This document shows, piece by piece, positions 17,782-27,906 of a stretch of 42,624 nucleotides of DNA. The position numbers were made by a program, and so were the translations under genes. Source of the DNA: an uncultured Desulfovibrionaceae bacterium. GTDB lineage: Bacteria; Desulfobacterota; Desulfovibrionia; Desulfovibrionales; Desulfovibrionaceae. The stretch's first letter is position 1, and the number at the start of each line of letters is the position of its first letter. Below the pieces are notes generated by a model, which ran no database searches, was not told the DNA's origin, and worked only from the letters and a program-made list of their open reading frames with translations. The DNA lies in assembly GCA_944325195.1 (NCBI GenBank), contig CALUZB010000016.1:1-42624 (forward strand), read 5' to 3'.

Positions 17782-17996
17782 AAGCACCTCCTCATGCTTA
17801 ATTCAAATTAATGCGGATTACCGATAATCATCTCCAATATCAATCAGTTTAAAAATGTTACAGATTAAGCGTTGCACCGTAAATTTCGCGGGGGAATATG
17901 GTTCTTCCATGAAACGGGGCGGGCATTGCAGTACAACAAATCCAGCAAGTAAGGCCTGGTTCAGAGCGCTCCGGCATAAGTAAGGCCGAAGACAGC

Positions 17997-18509
17997 TTAA
18001 AACTCATTGCGCATCCGGTCCATGCAGCGACGGATCAGCTCGCGGGAAAGCTCGCGGGTAGCAGTCTGGGCATTATCGGTATCGTACACGCGCGCCAGAG
18101 CAACTGCCCCCGAACTCCATATCGACTCGTTTGTACTTCCGTCATACACATTTAAAATCATGACCATTGAGGCGCTGTACATCACACTTGAGCCCTCGCG
18201 CGAGTAACCGTAATCGGAAATCGCAAATCTGATGACCTCAACATCCAACTCATAATCGGCTTCGCCGGACTCGACCCAGCGCCCCAACCTCCGATAATTA
18301 ACCTCGTCATGCACGCTTGTGCGCATCAAATGCGAAAGCCACGGGAATAAAGTGGGGGTTTCAACCCGCTTGATTTTGACTGTTTTTTCCCCATTTCCAA
18401 TTACAGAGGGCTCTTCCGACGCCAGCGTATAACCGCAACCCGCCGCCAGAAGCAGGGCCAGAAACCAAAACAAAGTGATGCCGGCCAGCCGGATATTTCC
18501 GGTACGCAT
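17997..18509 (-). CDS. lptE: LPS-assembly lipoprotein LptE
   Basis: The 170-residue product has a lipoprotein signal peptide with lipobox LAAGC, the modified residue being Cys25. A small alpha/beta domain typical of LptE follows. LptE sits in the outer membrane as a plug for LptD in LPS delivery. The start at 18509 directly abuts the leuS stop (18510). The leuS-lptE order is the same as in enterobacteria, which supports the weakly conserved sequence call. The usual next gene, holA, is not present here. Sequence similarity alone would make this tentative; context makes it good. Confidence 0.82.
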   Translation of the reverse strand: MRTGNIRLAGITLFWFLALLLAAGCGYTLASEEPSVIGNGEKTVKIKRVETPTLFPWLSHLMRTSVHDEVNYRRLGRWVESGEADYELDVEVIRFAISDYGYSREGSSVMYSASMVMILNVYDGSTNESIWSSGAVALARVYDTDNAQTATRELSRELIRRCMDRMRNEF

Positions 18510-21005
18510 CTAGCTTGCCACCACGTTTACCAGTTTGCCCGGTACCACCACAACTTTACGCACAGTCAGGCCGGTAATATGCTTTTTAATGCTCTCATCA
18601 GCCAAGGCCAGCGCCTCCACTTCAGCCCTGTCCGCCTGAGCAGGCACTTTGAACCGGCCGCGCAACTTGCCGTTTACCTGGACCACTATTTCTATCTCAT
18701 CGCGCTGCAAAGCCTTCTCATCATATGTCGGCCACGCGGTATGCAGCAACATTTCCCGGCCGCCCAAGCTCTGCCAAAGCTCTTCACAAAGATGCGGAGT
18801 AATCGGGGAAAGCAGAGTCAAAACAGAACTGACTGCGGACGACAGAATATTTCTACCCGCTTCCGAGCCGACCAGTTCGTCCTTTGCCGTGTATAACTCG
18901 TTTACCAGTTCCATAATCGCGGCAATGCCGGTATTGAACTGATAACGGCGGGTAATGTCTTCCGTGGCTTTTTTCACAGTCTGATGCTCGCGCAAACGCA
19001 ACTCCGCGGCTGTAGAACTCACCCGCGCATCCTGCGCGTCGGCGGAACAGGCGGGGACTGCCTTGATTTGCCCCTTCAGCTCGTCCACCAGGCGCCATAC
19101 CCGGCTGACAAACCTGAAAGAGCCCTCAATGCCGGCGTCGGACCAATCAAAATCGCGTTCCGGCGGAGCGGCAAACAGGCAGAACAACCGCACGGTGTCC
19201 GCACCGTATTCCGCGATCATTTCCGTGGGGTCAACAATATTCCCCGCCGATTTGGACATCTTACTGCCGTCTTTCAGCACCATGCCTTGGGTCAGCAGGT
19301 TTCTGAACGGTTCATCCAGCTCAACATAGCCCATATCGCGAAGCACCTTGACATAGAAGCGCGAATACAGCAGGTGGAGAATGGCGTGCTCCACACCGCC
19401 GATATAAAGATCCACCGGCAGCCAGTATTTCACCAATTCTTTGTCGAACGGGGCCTGGTCGTTGCGGGCGTCGGCAAAGCGCAGGAAGTACCACGATGAC
19501 TCCATAAACGTATCCATGGTATCAGTTTCCCGCCGGGCCGGGCCGCCGCATTGCGGGCAGACTGTGTTCACAAAGTCAGGTGTGTCTGGTAAAGGTGAAC
19601 GGCCGTCCGGGCGGGTCTGCACATCGAGCGGCAACACCACAGGCAGATTTTCCTCTTTCTCCGGCACAATACCGCAGGCATCGCAGTAAACCACGGGAAT
19701 CGGCGCTCCCCAGTAACGTTGGCGAGAAATATTCCAGTCGCGCAGGCGCCAATGCACAGCAGCCTTGCCGCAATTGTTTTCCTCAACCCATTTGATGACG
19801 GCCGTTTTGGCCTGTTCGTTGGGCATGCCGTTAAAATTCCCGGAATTGATCAAAACGCCGGCTTCTGTAGAAGCCTGGGTCATCTCGGCGCCGACCAGAT
19901 CAGCCTGTCCTTCCGGCTGGATAACCGGAATTACTTCCAGACCATATTTACGGGCAAAATCGAAATCACGTTGGTCGTGAGACGGCACAGCCATAACCGC
20001 GCCGGTTCCGTAGTGCATGAGCACGAAATTGCCTACCCATACCGGAACTTTACCGCCGGTAATCGGGTTGATGCAGTACGCGCCGGTAAATACTCCCTCT
20101 TTTTCCAGTCCGTCTGAAGCGCGATCGATATCGTTCATGTTCACCACTTTTCTCCGAAAAGCCCGCACTGCCTCGGCCTGGGGTTTACCCGCAATCAGTT
20201 TATCCACCAGCGGATGCTCCGGGGCCAAGGTCATGAAAGTCACTCCGAAGATCGTATCGGGACGGGTAGTGAACACGGTAATGGTTTCTGATCCGTCTTC
20301 CAGCTTAAAGTCAATATCGGCCCCGGTGGACTTGCCGATCCAGTTGTGCTGCATGGACACCACCCGGTCGGGCCAGTGCCCTTCCAGCAGCTTCAGGTCC
20401 TGCAGCAACTCCTCGGCATATCGGGTTATGCGGGCAAACCACTGGGTAAGCTCCTTCTTTTCCACCAAAGATTTGCAGCGCCAGCAGCGTTCATCAATCA
20501 CCTGTTCATTTGCCAGCACAGTATTGCATTGAGGACACCAGTTCTGCGGGGCATTTTTCCGGTACATCAGGCCCAGTTCAAACATCTTCAGAAAGAACAT
20601 CTGCTCCCAGCGGTAATATTTCACATGACAGGTGGCTACTTCACGCTTCCAGTCATAGGCGTAACCAAGACGTTTAAGCTGACTGCGCATGTTGTCGATA
20701 TTGGAGTATGTCCACTTGGCCGGGTGCTGCCCGTATTTTATGGCCGCATTTTCTGCGGGCAGGCCGAACGCGTCCCAGCCCATGGGGTGCATGATGTTAT
20801 AGCCCTGCATCCGTTTCAGGCGGGCGATCACGTCTCCGATTGAATAATTGCGCACATGCCCCATGTGGAGATTTCCGGAAGGATAGGGGAACATTTCAAG
20901 CAGGTAGAACTTCTCTTTCCCGCTGTCCGGTTCTGCATGAAAACTGTTTTTCTCTTCCCAGATTTTCTGCCATTTGGCTTCAATTATATCCGGCTGGTAT
21001 TTCAT
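18510..21005 (-). CDS. leuS: Leucyl-tRNA synthetase
   Basis: The 831-residue product is a complete class Ia synthetase that charges tRNA-Leu. It has the HIGH-type motif HMGH (47-50), a first zinc ribbon (Cys157, Cys160, Cys174, Cys177), and the CP1 editing domain with TTRPDTIFG (246-254) and Asp344 (HDQRDFDF). A second Cys pair set lies at 441-444 and 483-486, and the KMSKS loop is at 582-586. The anticodon-binding and C-terminal domains are present. It is followed without a gap by lptE. No T-box or leader peptide is evident upstream. Confidence 0.98.
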   Translation of the reverse strand: MKYQPDIIEAKWQKIWEEKNSFHAEPDSGKEKFYLLEMFPYPSGNLHMGHVRNYSIGDVIARLKRMQGYNIMHPMGWDAFGLPAENAAIKYGQHPAKWTYSNIDNMRSQLKRLGYAYDWKREVATCHVKYYRWEQMFFLKMFELGLMYRKNAPQNWCPQCNTVLANEQVIDERCWRCKSLVEKKELTQWFARITRYAEELLQDLKLLEGHWPDRVVSMQHNWIGKSTGADIDFKLEDGSETITVFTTRPDTIFGVTFMTLAPEHPLVDKLIAGKPQAEAVRAFRRKVVNMNDIDRASDGLEKEGVFTGAYCINPITGGKVPVWVGNFVLMHYGTGAVMAVPSHDQRDFDFARKYGLEVIPVIQPEGQADLVGAEMTQASTEAGVLINSGNFNGMPNEQAKTAVIKWVEENNCGKAAVHWRLRDWNISRQRYWGAPIPVVYCDACGIVPEKEENLPVVLPLDVQTRPDGRSPLPDTPDFVNTVCPQCGGPARRETDTMDTFMESSWYFLRFADARNDQAPFDKELVKYWLPVDLYIGGVEHAILHLLYSRFYVKVLRDMGYVELDEPFRNLLTQGMVLKDGSKMSKSAGNIVDPTEMIAEYGADTVRLFCLFAAPPERDFDWSDAGIEGSFRFVSRVWRLVDELKGQIKAVPACSADAQDARVSSTAAELRLREHQTVKKATEDITRRYQFNTGIAAIMELVNELYTAKDELVGSEAGRNILSSAVSSVLTLLSPITPHLCEELWQSLGGREMLLHTAWPTYDEKALQRDEIEIVVQVNGKLRGRFKVPAQADRAEVEALALADESIKKHITGLTVRKVVVVPGKLVNVVAS

Positions 21006-21128
21006 TGCGCTTTACCCTGTAATGAATGATTTAATAGTTAGAATAGTCTGAAACATCACTCCGACGCTTCAGGCGGAAACAGCCGGCAAAGCCGGTCCAC
21101 ACGCATACATCCCGCTTACACACCTTCC

Positions 21129-21145
21129 CCGGGGCGTTTCCCCGG
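21129..21145 (-). terminator. Possible weak terminator between mazG and leuS
   Basis: CCGGGG (21129-21134) and CCCCGG (21140-21145) form a six-base stem with a five-base loop in the 183-base gap. No T-run follows on the minus strand, so termination there is doubtful. It could instead be an RNA-stability hairpin. Confidence 0.3.
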
Positions 21146-21188
21146 ATTACGTTCTCACCTGCTTTGCGCAAACTGGACTATTTCAGAA

Positions 21189-22013
21189 CTATTGCCCGCA
21201 ATTGCGTTTAACCTCGGCCCAGAGAGCGTTCATCTCATCTAAACCCAGTTTTGTAAAGTCCAAGCCCCGTTGTCGGGCCAGCTTTTCCATTTCATTGAAA
21301 CGGGAAGTAAATTTAATCACTGCGAAGTCTAAAGCCGCATTGGCCTTGATCCCATGCCGCCGCCCCAACTCAACCAAGGTGAACAGTACGTCTCCGAACT
21401 CCTGCTCCATTTCCGACTGATTTTCTCCGGCAACAGCCGCCCGCCATTCCCGCCATTCCTGCTCAAGCTGTTCCTGCAAGTCGGCATTGTTTTCCCAGGT
21501 AAAACCGGCCCGGGCGGCTTTGGCATGCACCCGGTAAGCGCGCAGCAGCGGGGGCAGATCGGGAGCGACCCCGGCCAGAGCCCCCTCGTCCCGCCCCTGT
21601 TCGGCTTTTTCAGCACGCTTTATTGTTTCCCAGTTCTGAATCAACTGAGCCCGATTTTTGACTTCCGCCTCGCCGAACACATGGGGGTGCCGCCGGGTCA
21701 TCTTAGCGGCTCCGGCCGCCAGCGCATCGGCAAGTCCGGGTCCGCCGTTTTCCTCACTCAACTCCGCTATCAGCAAAACAAGGAAAAGTACATCCCCCAG
21801 CTCCTCGCAAACCCCGGCAGAGTCGCCCTGTCGAATGGCATGGGTGAGTTCAAAAACCTCTTCCGCAATATTATCGCACAGAGTTACCGGCGTTTGGGCT
21901 TTGTCCCACGGGCAGCCGTCCGGGCCCAGCAAGCGCTTAATCACCGTCAGCATTTTTTGGACGCCTGAGCATACATCGCTGTTTAATGCGGCATATAAAG
22001 AATGATTGGACAT
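21189..22013 (-). CDS. mazG: Nucleoside triphosphate pyrophosphohydrolase MazG
   Basis: The 274-residue product carries two MazG repeats. The first has the CPWDKAQTPVTL opening, EEVFEL and EELGDVLF; the second has EQEWREW and EQEFGDVLF. These Glu/Asp sets bind Mg2+ and hydrolyse NTPs to NMPs and pyrophosphate, acting in nucleotide-pool cleaning or alarmone control. The middle has the expected KAARAGFTWE. ATG 22013 has AAGGGG six bases upstream; the longer frame to 22031 lacks such a site. It lies between leuS and cvpA on the same strand and may share a transcript with cvpA. Confidence 0.95.
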   Translation of the reverse strand: MSNHSLYAALNSDVCSGVQKMLTVIKRLLGPDGCPWDKAQTPVTLCDNIAEEVFELTHAIRQGDSAGVCEELGDVLFLVLLIAELSEENGGPGLADALAAGAAKMTRRHPHVFGEAEVKNRAQLIQNWETIKRAEKAEQGRDEGALAGVAPDLPPLLRAYRVHAKAARAGFTWENNADLQEQLEQEWREWRAAVAGENQSEMEQEFGDVLFTLVELGRRHGIKANAALDFAVIKFTSRFNEMEKLARQRGLDFTKLGLDEMNALWAEVKRNCGQ

Positions 22014-22181
22014 GAATACCCCTTGCAGCAAACCAAATTCCCTGAAACCATCCGTTTTCCCCGGCTGCCCGAAAGCACTCTATGCCTGAATCAATCGCCA
22101 ATCCCCACCGGCTGAATCCACCTTCAGGCTACGCCTTAAAAGTGAAACGCGAACGCCCACCCCCGCTCGAAAACTCTCAAG

Positions 22182-22706
22182 TTATATACTAAGTTTCTCA
22201 AGCCAGGTGGATAACCCTTGGTCCGGAGCCAGATTGGGAAGGATTTCCGTCACTTTGGACAGCAGTTCACTCAGATACGGAACCACCACTGAACCCCGCA
22301 GCAACTCTGAATCAGGGGATATGAACTGGAACCCCATATAAATCAACAGACAGATTACCAGGGCTTTGACCGCTCCGAACACCGCCCCCGCCATGTAATC
22401 CAGCCACTTAACCACCGACACGACCAGAATTTTCTTCAACACGCCGGTGACAACAAACGCCGCCAATATAGCTGCCATGAAAATGACCAGATAAGCAGCA
22501 ATCAAAGTGATGTTGGAGCTTGAAATATAATCGCTTAGAAAGGAAACAACTCTGTCTATATACCGGTTGGCGAGCACAAATCCCAGAAACAACCCAAGCA
22601 ACGCCGCCCCTTCTTCCAGCAACCCGTGCAGTAACCCGCGCACAGCAAATACGGCAACGACTATAACAAAAACTATATCAAGAACATTAATTCCGAACGC
22701 CGTCAT
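22182..22706 (-). CDS. cvpA: CvpA family membrane protein
   Basis: The 174-residue product has the four hydrophobic helices of the CvpA family and the family opening NVLDIVFVIVVAVFAVRGLLHG. WLDYMAGAVFGAVKALVI near the third helix is a further match. CvpA proteins are inner-membrane proteins first linked to colicin V export and later to envelope stress; their biochemical role is unsettled. The C-terminal soluble tail ends in ENL/WLEKLSI-like helices. It follows the DHH phosphoesterase gene by 63 bases on the same strand, suggesting one operon. Confidence 0.9.
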   Translation of the reverse strand: MTAFGINVLDIVFVIVVAVFAVRGLLHGLLEEGAALLGLFLGFVLANRYIDRVVSFLSDYISSSNITLIAAYLVIFMAAILAAFVVTGVLKKILVVSVVKWLDYMAGAVFGAVKALVICLLIYMGFQFISPDSELLRGSVVVPYLSELLSKVTEILPNLAPDQGLSTWLEKLSI

Positions 22707-22769
22707 ACTACCTGCTTTTACGCACTGTAAACTCGGGTTAAAGCCATAAAGCGCACCGGGCTGATTACA

Positions 22770-23690
22770 CTAAATATTCGCTTTTACCAGTTCGCTGATA
22801 ATTTGAGCGATCTTTTCTTCAGAGCCTTCATTGGGTATCTGGCAGGTACCTACCTGAGGATGCCCGCCACCCCCGTATTTGAGCATTATACTGCCCACAT
22901 CCACATTACTTGTACGGTTAAGAATGCTGTAACCAACGGTGAGCACCGTATTTTGCCTACGCATCCCCCACATTATCTGCATACTTAAATTGCACTGCGG
23001 GTAAAGTGTATACACCATAAACCGGTTTCCGGCATAGATGATGTTCTGCTCTCTGAGATCGGTAACCAGCAGCTTGTCGTGAACCTGCGAATTATCCTGG
23101 AGCATCCGTTTAAACGGTTCAAGATCTTTCTCATAAACAGCAAGGCGTTCTTTAACGTCAAACAAATTCAGAATTTCATAAACGTCCATGCTGCGGCAGT
23201 ATTCAATCATATGCTCCATCAGCTTATAATTGCTCACCCGATAATCACGGTAACGGCCAAGCCCTGTGCGCGGGTCCATAATGAAACCAAGCATTACCCA
23301 GCCTTCCGGATTAATGATATCGCTTTCACTAAGTTGACCGCTGTCCAGCTTATCCACAGCCTCCATCATCGGATCAAGACGGTCGGAAAAAGACTCGTAG
23401 CCGCCGTAATATTCCCAGATAACCCTAGCGCAGCTTTTAAGCGGTCGGGAATCGCCGGGCACTTCCAGTTTTGTTCCCAACCGCTCGTATTCGCTGGTAT
23501 GATGATCAAACCACATGCCACACCCCTTGACATAGGGAACATTGGCGAGAATGTCATTTGCGGTAACTGCAACAATACCATCCTGAAGGTCTTTAGGGTG
23601 GGTAAATTTGTATTCACTGATTATGCCTTTTTCCTTCAGCAACACCGCACATGCGAGACCATCAAAATCGGAACGTGTAACCAATCGCAT
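22770..23690 (-). CDS. DHH-family phosphoesterase (exopolyphosphatase/NrnA-like)
   Basis: The 306-residue product has the two-domain DHH/DHHA1 architecture. Motif I is TRSDFDGLACA, the DHH motif is WFDHHTSEYE, and the C-terminal substrate domain has YGGGGHPQVGTCQI. Such enzymes are Mn2+-dependent and cleave nano-RNA, cyclic dinucleotide products, phosphoadenosine phosphate or polyphosphate. The sequence alone does not decide between these. It is cytoplasmic with no extra sensor domain. It heads a minus-strand group with cvpA and perhaps mazG, and is divergent from pgl across a 298-base gap. Confidence 0.88.
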   Translation of the reverse strand: MRLVTRSDFDGLACAVLLKEKGIISEYKFTHPKDLQDGIVAVTANDILANVPYVKGCGMWFDHHTSEYERLGTKLEVPGDSRPLKSCARVIWEYYGGYESFSDRLDPMMEAVDKLDSGQLSESDIINPEGWVMLGFIMDPRTGLGRYRDYRVSNYKLMEHMIEYCRSMDVYEILNLFDVKERLAVYEKDLEPFKRMLQDNSQVHDKLLVTDLREQNIIYAGNRFMVYTLYPQCNLSMQIMWGMRRQNTVLTVGYSILNRTSNVDVGSIMLKYGGGGHPQVGTCQIPNEGSEEKIAQIISELVKANI

Positions 23691-23988
23691 ATAAACTCCA
23701 CGTTTTTTATTTTATTGATAATGATCAGGTCAGCTATCCGCCGAAAACTCCTTATGAGCACAAGCCGGGCTTGAATGTCGAACTGATTTGTACTATATTT
23801 TTGCGTACCAATCCAGTCCAATTTGTTCATAAGATAACTTTGTTGCAGCCTTGACCCAAAGCCGACAGCCAAAGTTCATACAGAAACAAATTTATTGCCT
23901 AAGTTCGAACGCTGTTATAAAGTATCAAAGCAGCCAGGGTTAACAGCTCTACGACAAAAATTTACTGGCATACTTACCCGGAGACAGC

Positions 23989-24723
23989 ATGAGCAAAATT
24001 ACGCACCTTTCAGTTTACGTCAAAGAAGATCCGATTGCTGTGGCCCAACAAGCAGCCGAAACGCTTGAAAAGTTATGCCTCAAAGCCATATCGGATAACG
24101 GAGCATTCAATCTGGCTATTTCAGGCGGGAAAACTCCCATTCCTCTGTTCAGACTGCTGGCCGAGCCGGCTTGGCGCGACCGCTTCGCCTGGGAAAAAAT
24201 CAACCTTTACTGGGTGGATGAACGTTGTGTTCCTCCGGAAAGTTCAGACAGCAACTACGGGCTTGCCCGCAAGGAATTGCTTTCATTTATTCCGGCGACC
24301 AGATTCTACCGCATTAAAGGCGAATTGAAGCCGTTTGAAGCCGCCGCCAACTATGAAGAGCTGCTGATCAAAAATTTCGGACTGAAGGACAATGAACTAC
24401 CGCGTTTTGACTGCATGGTGCTGGGTATGGGAGCAGACGGCCATGTGGCTTCCCTCTTCCCTGATATTGCCGACTATATCGACACACACTATAAAGTAAT
24501 AGATATTTATGTTCCAAAAATCAGACAAAGCCGGATAACCCTTACTTTGCCCGTTATCAACAATTCCAAGGCCTGCATCTTCCTGGTGTCAGGTCGGGAA
24601 AAACACCCGGCAGTGTCGCGGGCTCTTAATCTGCTCACCTCACCGGATCTGCCGGCACAGAAGGTGCGACCAGGCAGAGGCGAACTGATCTGGATTCTGG
24701 ACGAAGCCGCGGCCCAAGGTTGA
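23989..24723 (+). CDS. pgl: 6-phosphogluconolactonase
   Basis: The 244-residue product is a DevB-type lactonase that hydrolyses 6-phosphogluconolactone in the oxidative pentose phosphate pathway. Key segments are FNLAISGGKTP (phosphate binding), INLYWVDERCVP, SNYGLARKEL, and CMVLGMGADGHVASLFP, which carries the family Asp/His site. RITLTLPVIN and FLVSGREK complete the fold. The start is supported by GGAGA just upstream. No glucose-6-phosphate dehydrogenase lies beside it in this window. The gene stands alone between a divergent neighbour and a 398-base gap before dapA. Confidence 0.95.
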   Translation: MSKITHLSVYVKEDPIAVAQQAAETLEKLCLKAISDNGAFNLAISGGKTPIPLFRLLAEPAWRDRFAWEKINLYWVDERCVPPESSDSNYGLARKELLSFIPATRFYRIKGELKPFEAAANYEELLIKNFGLKDNELPRFDCMVLGMGADGHVASLFPDIADYIDTHYKVIDIYVPKIRQSRITLTLPVINNSKACIFLVSGREKHPAVSRALNLLTSPDLPAQKVRPGRGELIWILDEAAAQG

Positions 24724-25121
24724 TTGTTGACCTCCGGATTTCAAAATCTTCCTCTTCCAAATGACTCTTAAGGTCAGAACAGACGCGGTTGCCCTCGCCA
24801 AGCTCAAGGCTGGGGGGATGACAGAATGAAAACTTTAATAACTCTACGCCGGGGAAATACCCTGAACCGTGAATAAACCGGCGCAGAGCCGCTTTTCTTT
24901 ACCAATACTCTGCTCATTCAATCCCGCCCGACACATTTCCAACCCAACAGATACATCAGCGCCTTTCACGAATCTGTTTTTATGGCGCGGATTGGGCAAG
25001 TGAAAATAATCACCTCACAGAACTCTAAGTTCTTGCCTTAGTCTTGAAATAAGCATATCATGGGTGCTGGTCTTAGGACTGTATCCTTAACTAAATCATA
25101 AAGCTGTAGAAGGAGTTTTCC
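24724..25121. other. Intergenic region between pgl and dapA
   Basis: No gene is seen. A weak hairpin CGGC-GCAGA-GCCG followed by CTTTTCTTT lies near 24879-24900 and may end pgl transcription. The part just before dapA has a strong AGAAGGAG ribosome-binding site near 25109-25116. I see no lysine riboswitch. Confidence 0.4.
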
Positions 25122-26000
25122 ATGCGTTTTTGTGGAGCGTATACAGCCCTGGTAACCCCCTTCCGTAACGGCAGGGTAGATGAAGAAGCTTACCGGGCTC
25201 TGGTGGAATGGCAAATAGAACAAGGCATTAATGGCCTTGTTCCCTGTGGCACTACCGGCGAGTCGGCCGCCATGTCTCATGCCGAGCATGAAGAAGTGAT
25301 CAGAATTTGCGTTGATCAGGCCAAAGGTCGGGTTCCGGTGCTGGCCGGAGCCGGCTCCAATTACACCAGCGAAGCCATCAGCTTAACTAAATTCGCTAAA
25401 CAGGTAGGGGCTGACGGTGCGCTCCATATCACCCCCTATTACAACAAACCTACGCAGGAAGGCCTTTACCAGCACTTCAAAGCCATTGCCAAGGCTGTGG
25501 ATATTCCCATAGTGCTTTACAATGTGCCCGGCCGCACCGGTCTGAATATGTTGCCGTCCACAGTGGCCCGCATTGCCAGAGATATTCCGAGCGTTGCAGG
25601 GGTTAAGGAAGCCACAGCAAATTTGGCCCAGATCTCAGACATAATTGAATTGTGCGGTTCTGATTTCTGTGTACTGTCCGGCGACGACTTCACCATACTT
25701 CCCACTTACGCTATTGGTGGGTGCGGGGTAATTTCCGTGCTTTCCAATATCATGCCCAAAGAAACTGCCCTACTGTGCAAGGCCGCCTGTGAGGGCAACC
25801 TGGAAGAGGCCCGTCGTCTGCATTATCTGATGATGCCTCTGTGCAGAGCCCTGTTTATTGAAACTAACCCGATTCCGGTAAAAACCGCTCTGGCCCTTAT
25901 GGGTAAAATGGAACTGGAACTGCGCCTGCCTTTGGTGGAAATGGCCCCCGAACATCTGGACGTGCTTAAATCGGAGCTTGAAAATCTCAAACTCATCTAA
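25122..26000 (+). CDS. dapA: 4-hydroxy-tetrahydrodipicolinate synthase
   Basis: The 292-residue product is a TIM-barrel aldolase that condenses pyruvate with aspartate semialdehyde, the first step committed to lysine and diaminopimelate. The Schiff-base lysine is Lys162 (GVKEAT). The proton-relay residues are Thr44-Thr45 (GTTGES), Tyr107 and Tyr133 (YNVPGRTG), with Arg138 for substrate binding. Length and all active-site residues are normal. It is followed after 65 bases by glpX in the same direction, which probably forms an operon. No ACT domain is present; lysine feedback, if any, would be at the dimer interface. Confidence 0.97.
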   Translation: MRFCGAYTALVTPFRNGRVDEEAYRALVEWQIEQGINGLVPCGTTGESAAMSHAEHEEVIRICVDQAKGRVPVLAGAGSNYTSEAISLTKFAKQVGADGALHITPYYNKPTQEGLYQHFKAIAKAVDIPIVLYNVPGRTGLNMLPSTVARIARDIPSVAGVKEATANLAQISDIIELCGSDFCVLSGDDFTILPTYAIGGCGVISVLSNIMPKETALLCKAACEGNLEEARRLHYLMMPLCRALFIETNPIPVKTALALMGKMELELRLPLVEMAPEHLDVLKSELENLKLI

Positions 26001-26065
26001 CCGTCTGTTTCCGCTCGGAAAACCGGCGGAAAGCAGACCAAGACTTATCAGCAAGAAGGGTTATC

Positions 26066-27049
26066 ATGCTTTCACCTAATAAGAATCTGTCTCTTGATTT
26101 GGTCAGGATCACTGAGGCTGCGGCCCTTGCCTCCGGACGCTGGTTGGGCAAAGGCGACACAGACTCCGGCGACGGCGCCGCTGTCGATGCCATGCGCATA
26201 GGCTTCAACGCCCTGAACATTCAGGGAACTGTTATCATCGGCGAAGGGGAAAAAGACAATGCCCCTATGTTGTATAACGGCGAAAAGGTTGGTACAGGCG
26301 AAGGCCCCGCCCTGGACATTGCAGTTGACCCGGTCGAAGGAACCCGTCTGCTCGCCTATGGCCGCCCCAACGCAATTTCAGTAGTGGGAGCCTGTCCGGC
26401 CGGGTGCATGTACAATCCCGGTCCCAGCTTTTATATGGAAAAGCTGGTAGTACCGCCGGAAGCAAAGAACGTGGCCGACATTGACGCCCCGGTTGATGAA
26501 AATCTGCGCAATATCGCCAATGCCCTGGGTAAGGACGTTGACGACTTAGTAGTGTTTGTGCTGGATAAACCCCGCCATGAGAAACTGATCATGGCCGTGC
26601 GCGAAGCCGGCGCCCGCATTCAGCTTCACAGTGACGGCGATGTGAGCGGGGCATTGATGGCGGTTGACCCCCGCTCCGGCGTAGATGTGATGATGGGCAT
26701 TGGCGGCACTCCGGAAGGCGTGCTTGCCGCCTGCGCTATTAAGGGAATCGGCGGCCAGATGTTTGCCCGCCTGGCCCCGCAATCGTTTGTTGAGAAAGAG
26801 GCTTTGGAAAAAGCCGGCGTTGACGCAAGGGAAATTCTTACCGTTGATGCCCTGATAAAAAGTGATGACGTGTTTTTCGCTGCTACGGGCATTTCCGGTG
26901 GTGGCTTTTTGCGTGGGGTTGAGTACACCGGCGATGGAGCTGTAACCCATTCCATGGTCATTCGCGGTAAAACCGGCTCACTCAGATACATAGAATCTAT
27001 CCAGAAATGGGAAAAACTGATGAAATTCAGCGAGGTTAAATACGATTAA
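26066..27049 (+). CDS. glpX: Fructose-1,6-bisphosphatase class II (GlpX)
   Basis: The 327-residue product hydrolyses fructose 1,6-bisphosphate in gluconeogenesis, using divalent metals. Class II motifs are complete: GKGDTDSGDGAAVDAMR (28-44), IIGEGEKDNAPML (57-69) and DPVEGTRL (88-95). A GGTPEGVLAA loop and a FFAATGISGGGFLRG segment follow. The start at 26066 follows an AAGAAGG site. Its place after dapA with a short gap suggests co-transcription, and pgl lies just upstream, so central carbon genes are loosely grouped here. Confidence 0.97.
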   Translation: MLSPNKNLSLDLVRITEAAALASGRWLGKGDTDSGDGAAVDAMRIGFNALNIQGTVIIGEGEKDNAPMLYNGEKVGTGEGPALDIAVDPVEGTRLLAYGRPNAISVVGACPAGCMYNPGPSFYMEKLVVPPEAKNVADIDAPVDENLRNIANALGKDVDDLVVFVLDKPRHEKLIMAVREAGARIQLHSDGDVSGALMAVDPRSGVDVMMGIGGTPEGVLAACAIKGIGGQMFARLAPQSFVEKEALEKAGVDAREILTVDALIKSDDVFFAATGISGGGFLRGVEYTGDGAVTHSMVIRGKTGSLRYIESIQKWEKLMKFSEVKYD

Positions 27050-27906
27050 TCCAACTGCCTCTAAGCAGCTCGAGCGGCTTTAATTGAGAGCAGCCCTGAT
27101 ACCAAACTTGATATACCGGGCAGGGATTTATCTTAAATCCCTGCCGTCAGAATGATTGCAGGTCGACTTTGCTAAGCTGTTAAAAACCATTCAGAGCACA
27201 AAAGCCTTTGCCCGGATCATACTTTTAAACAGAATAAACTTACACTATGTCGCCGAAATTAGCTCCGGAAAACAGGGCTTATCTCCCGACATTGATAGGG
27301 CAGGTAATAATTGCTCAGCCCAAACAACTCTGACTGCTGACAGACCAACCTGAGTTCGGCTTTCATACAACCTGCTCCATTAGAGCGGTTAGCTTTTGAA
27401 ATATGATTCTGAAGGTGAACGTTCCTGCACAAACAATCGCAAAGGAATAACGCTTACATTTTTGCAGTGAGCGCTGCCTGTTTCGGCTTAATACCCATAA
27501 AAATCCGGATTGCAGTGAGCTTGCAGCCCCAGTCAACGGTTTTCTTCAAGGGAGCATCATACGCCTTTAAAAAAACTCTTCCAGTTGCTGGAAGGCTATT
27601 CTCCACAGATATGCAGTACACAGACAGGATTCTGTAAAGACCTTGTGCCGGAACCCATGAATGTCTTGGCGTCACTCTGAAGCAAAGACAACACTGTAAA
27701 TGCTCTGCGACGGGTTTCTGTTTGGCAATACACCTGCTATCAGAGAGCACGGCAGTAAATGAACAGACATCACCTTTGAAGCCTCGTAAGGAGGACTGTA
27801 GGTCTTTGTCAACGATAAGCTCAACGGCTGGCTGTTCCGACATGGCCGAGATGTGAAACAGTTTGAGAGTGAACGGGTGTATTAAGCAAATCTGAAGGCG
27901 GTAGGC
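27050..27906. other. Gene-free region after glpX
   Basis: 857 bases with no credible gene. A 205-codon minus-strand frame (27454-28071) runs into the DUF4405 gene on the other strand and shows no family features, so I treat it as chance. Apart from the glpX hairpin, I see nothing. The sequence could be a decayed gene. Confidence 0.4.
27119..27145 (+). terminator. Hairpin after glpX, probable terminator
   Basis: GGCAGGGATTTA (27119-27130) pairs with TAAATCCCTGCC (27134-27145) around a three-base loop, a perfect 12-base stem 70 bases after the glpX stop. No T-run follows, so it may act by another route or stabilise the mRNA end. Confidence 0.55.

Noticed and set aside
23715..23730. GATAATGAT resembling part of a Fur box
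   Set aside because: Only about half of the 19-base consensus matches and the second half is absent.
25000..25121. Lysine riboswitch before dapA
   Set aside because: The stretch is too short after the preceding features and lacks the conserved lysine-riboswitch core.
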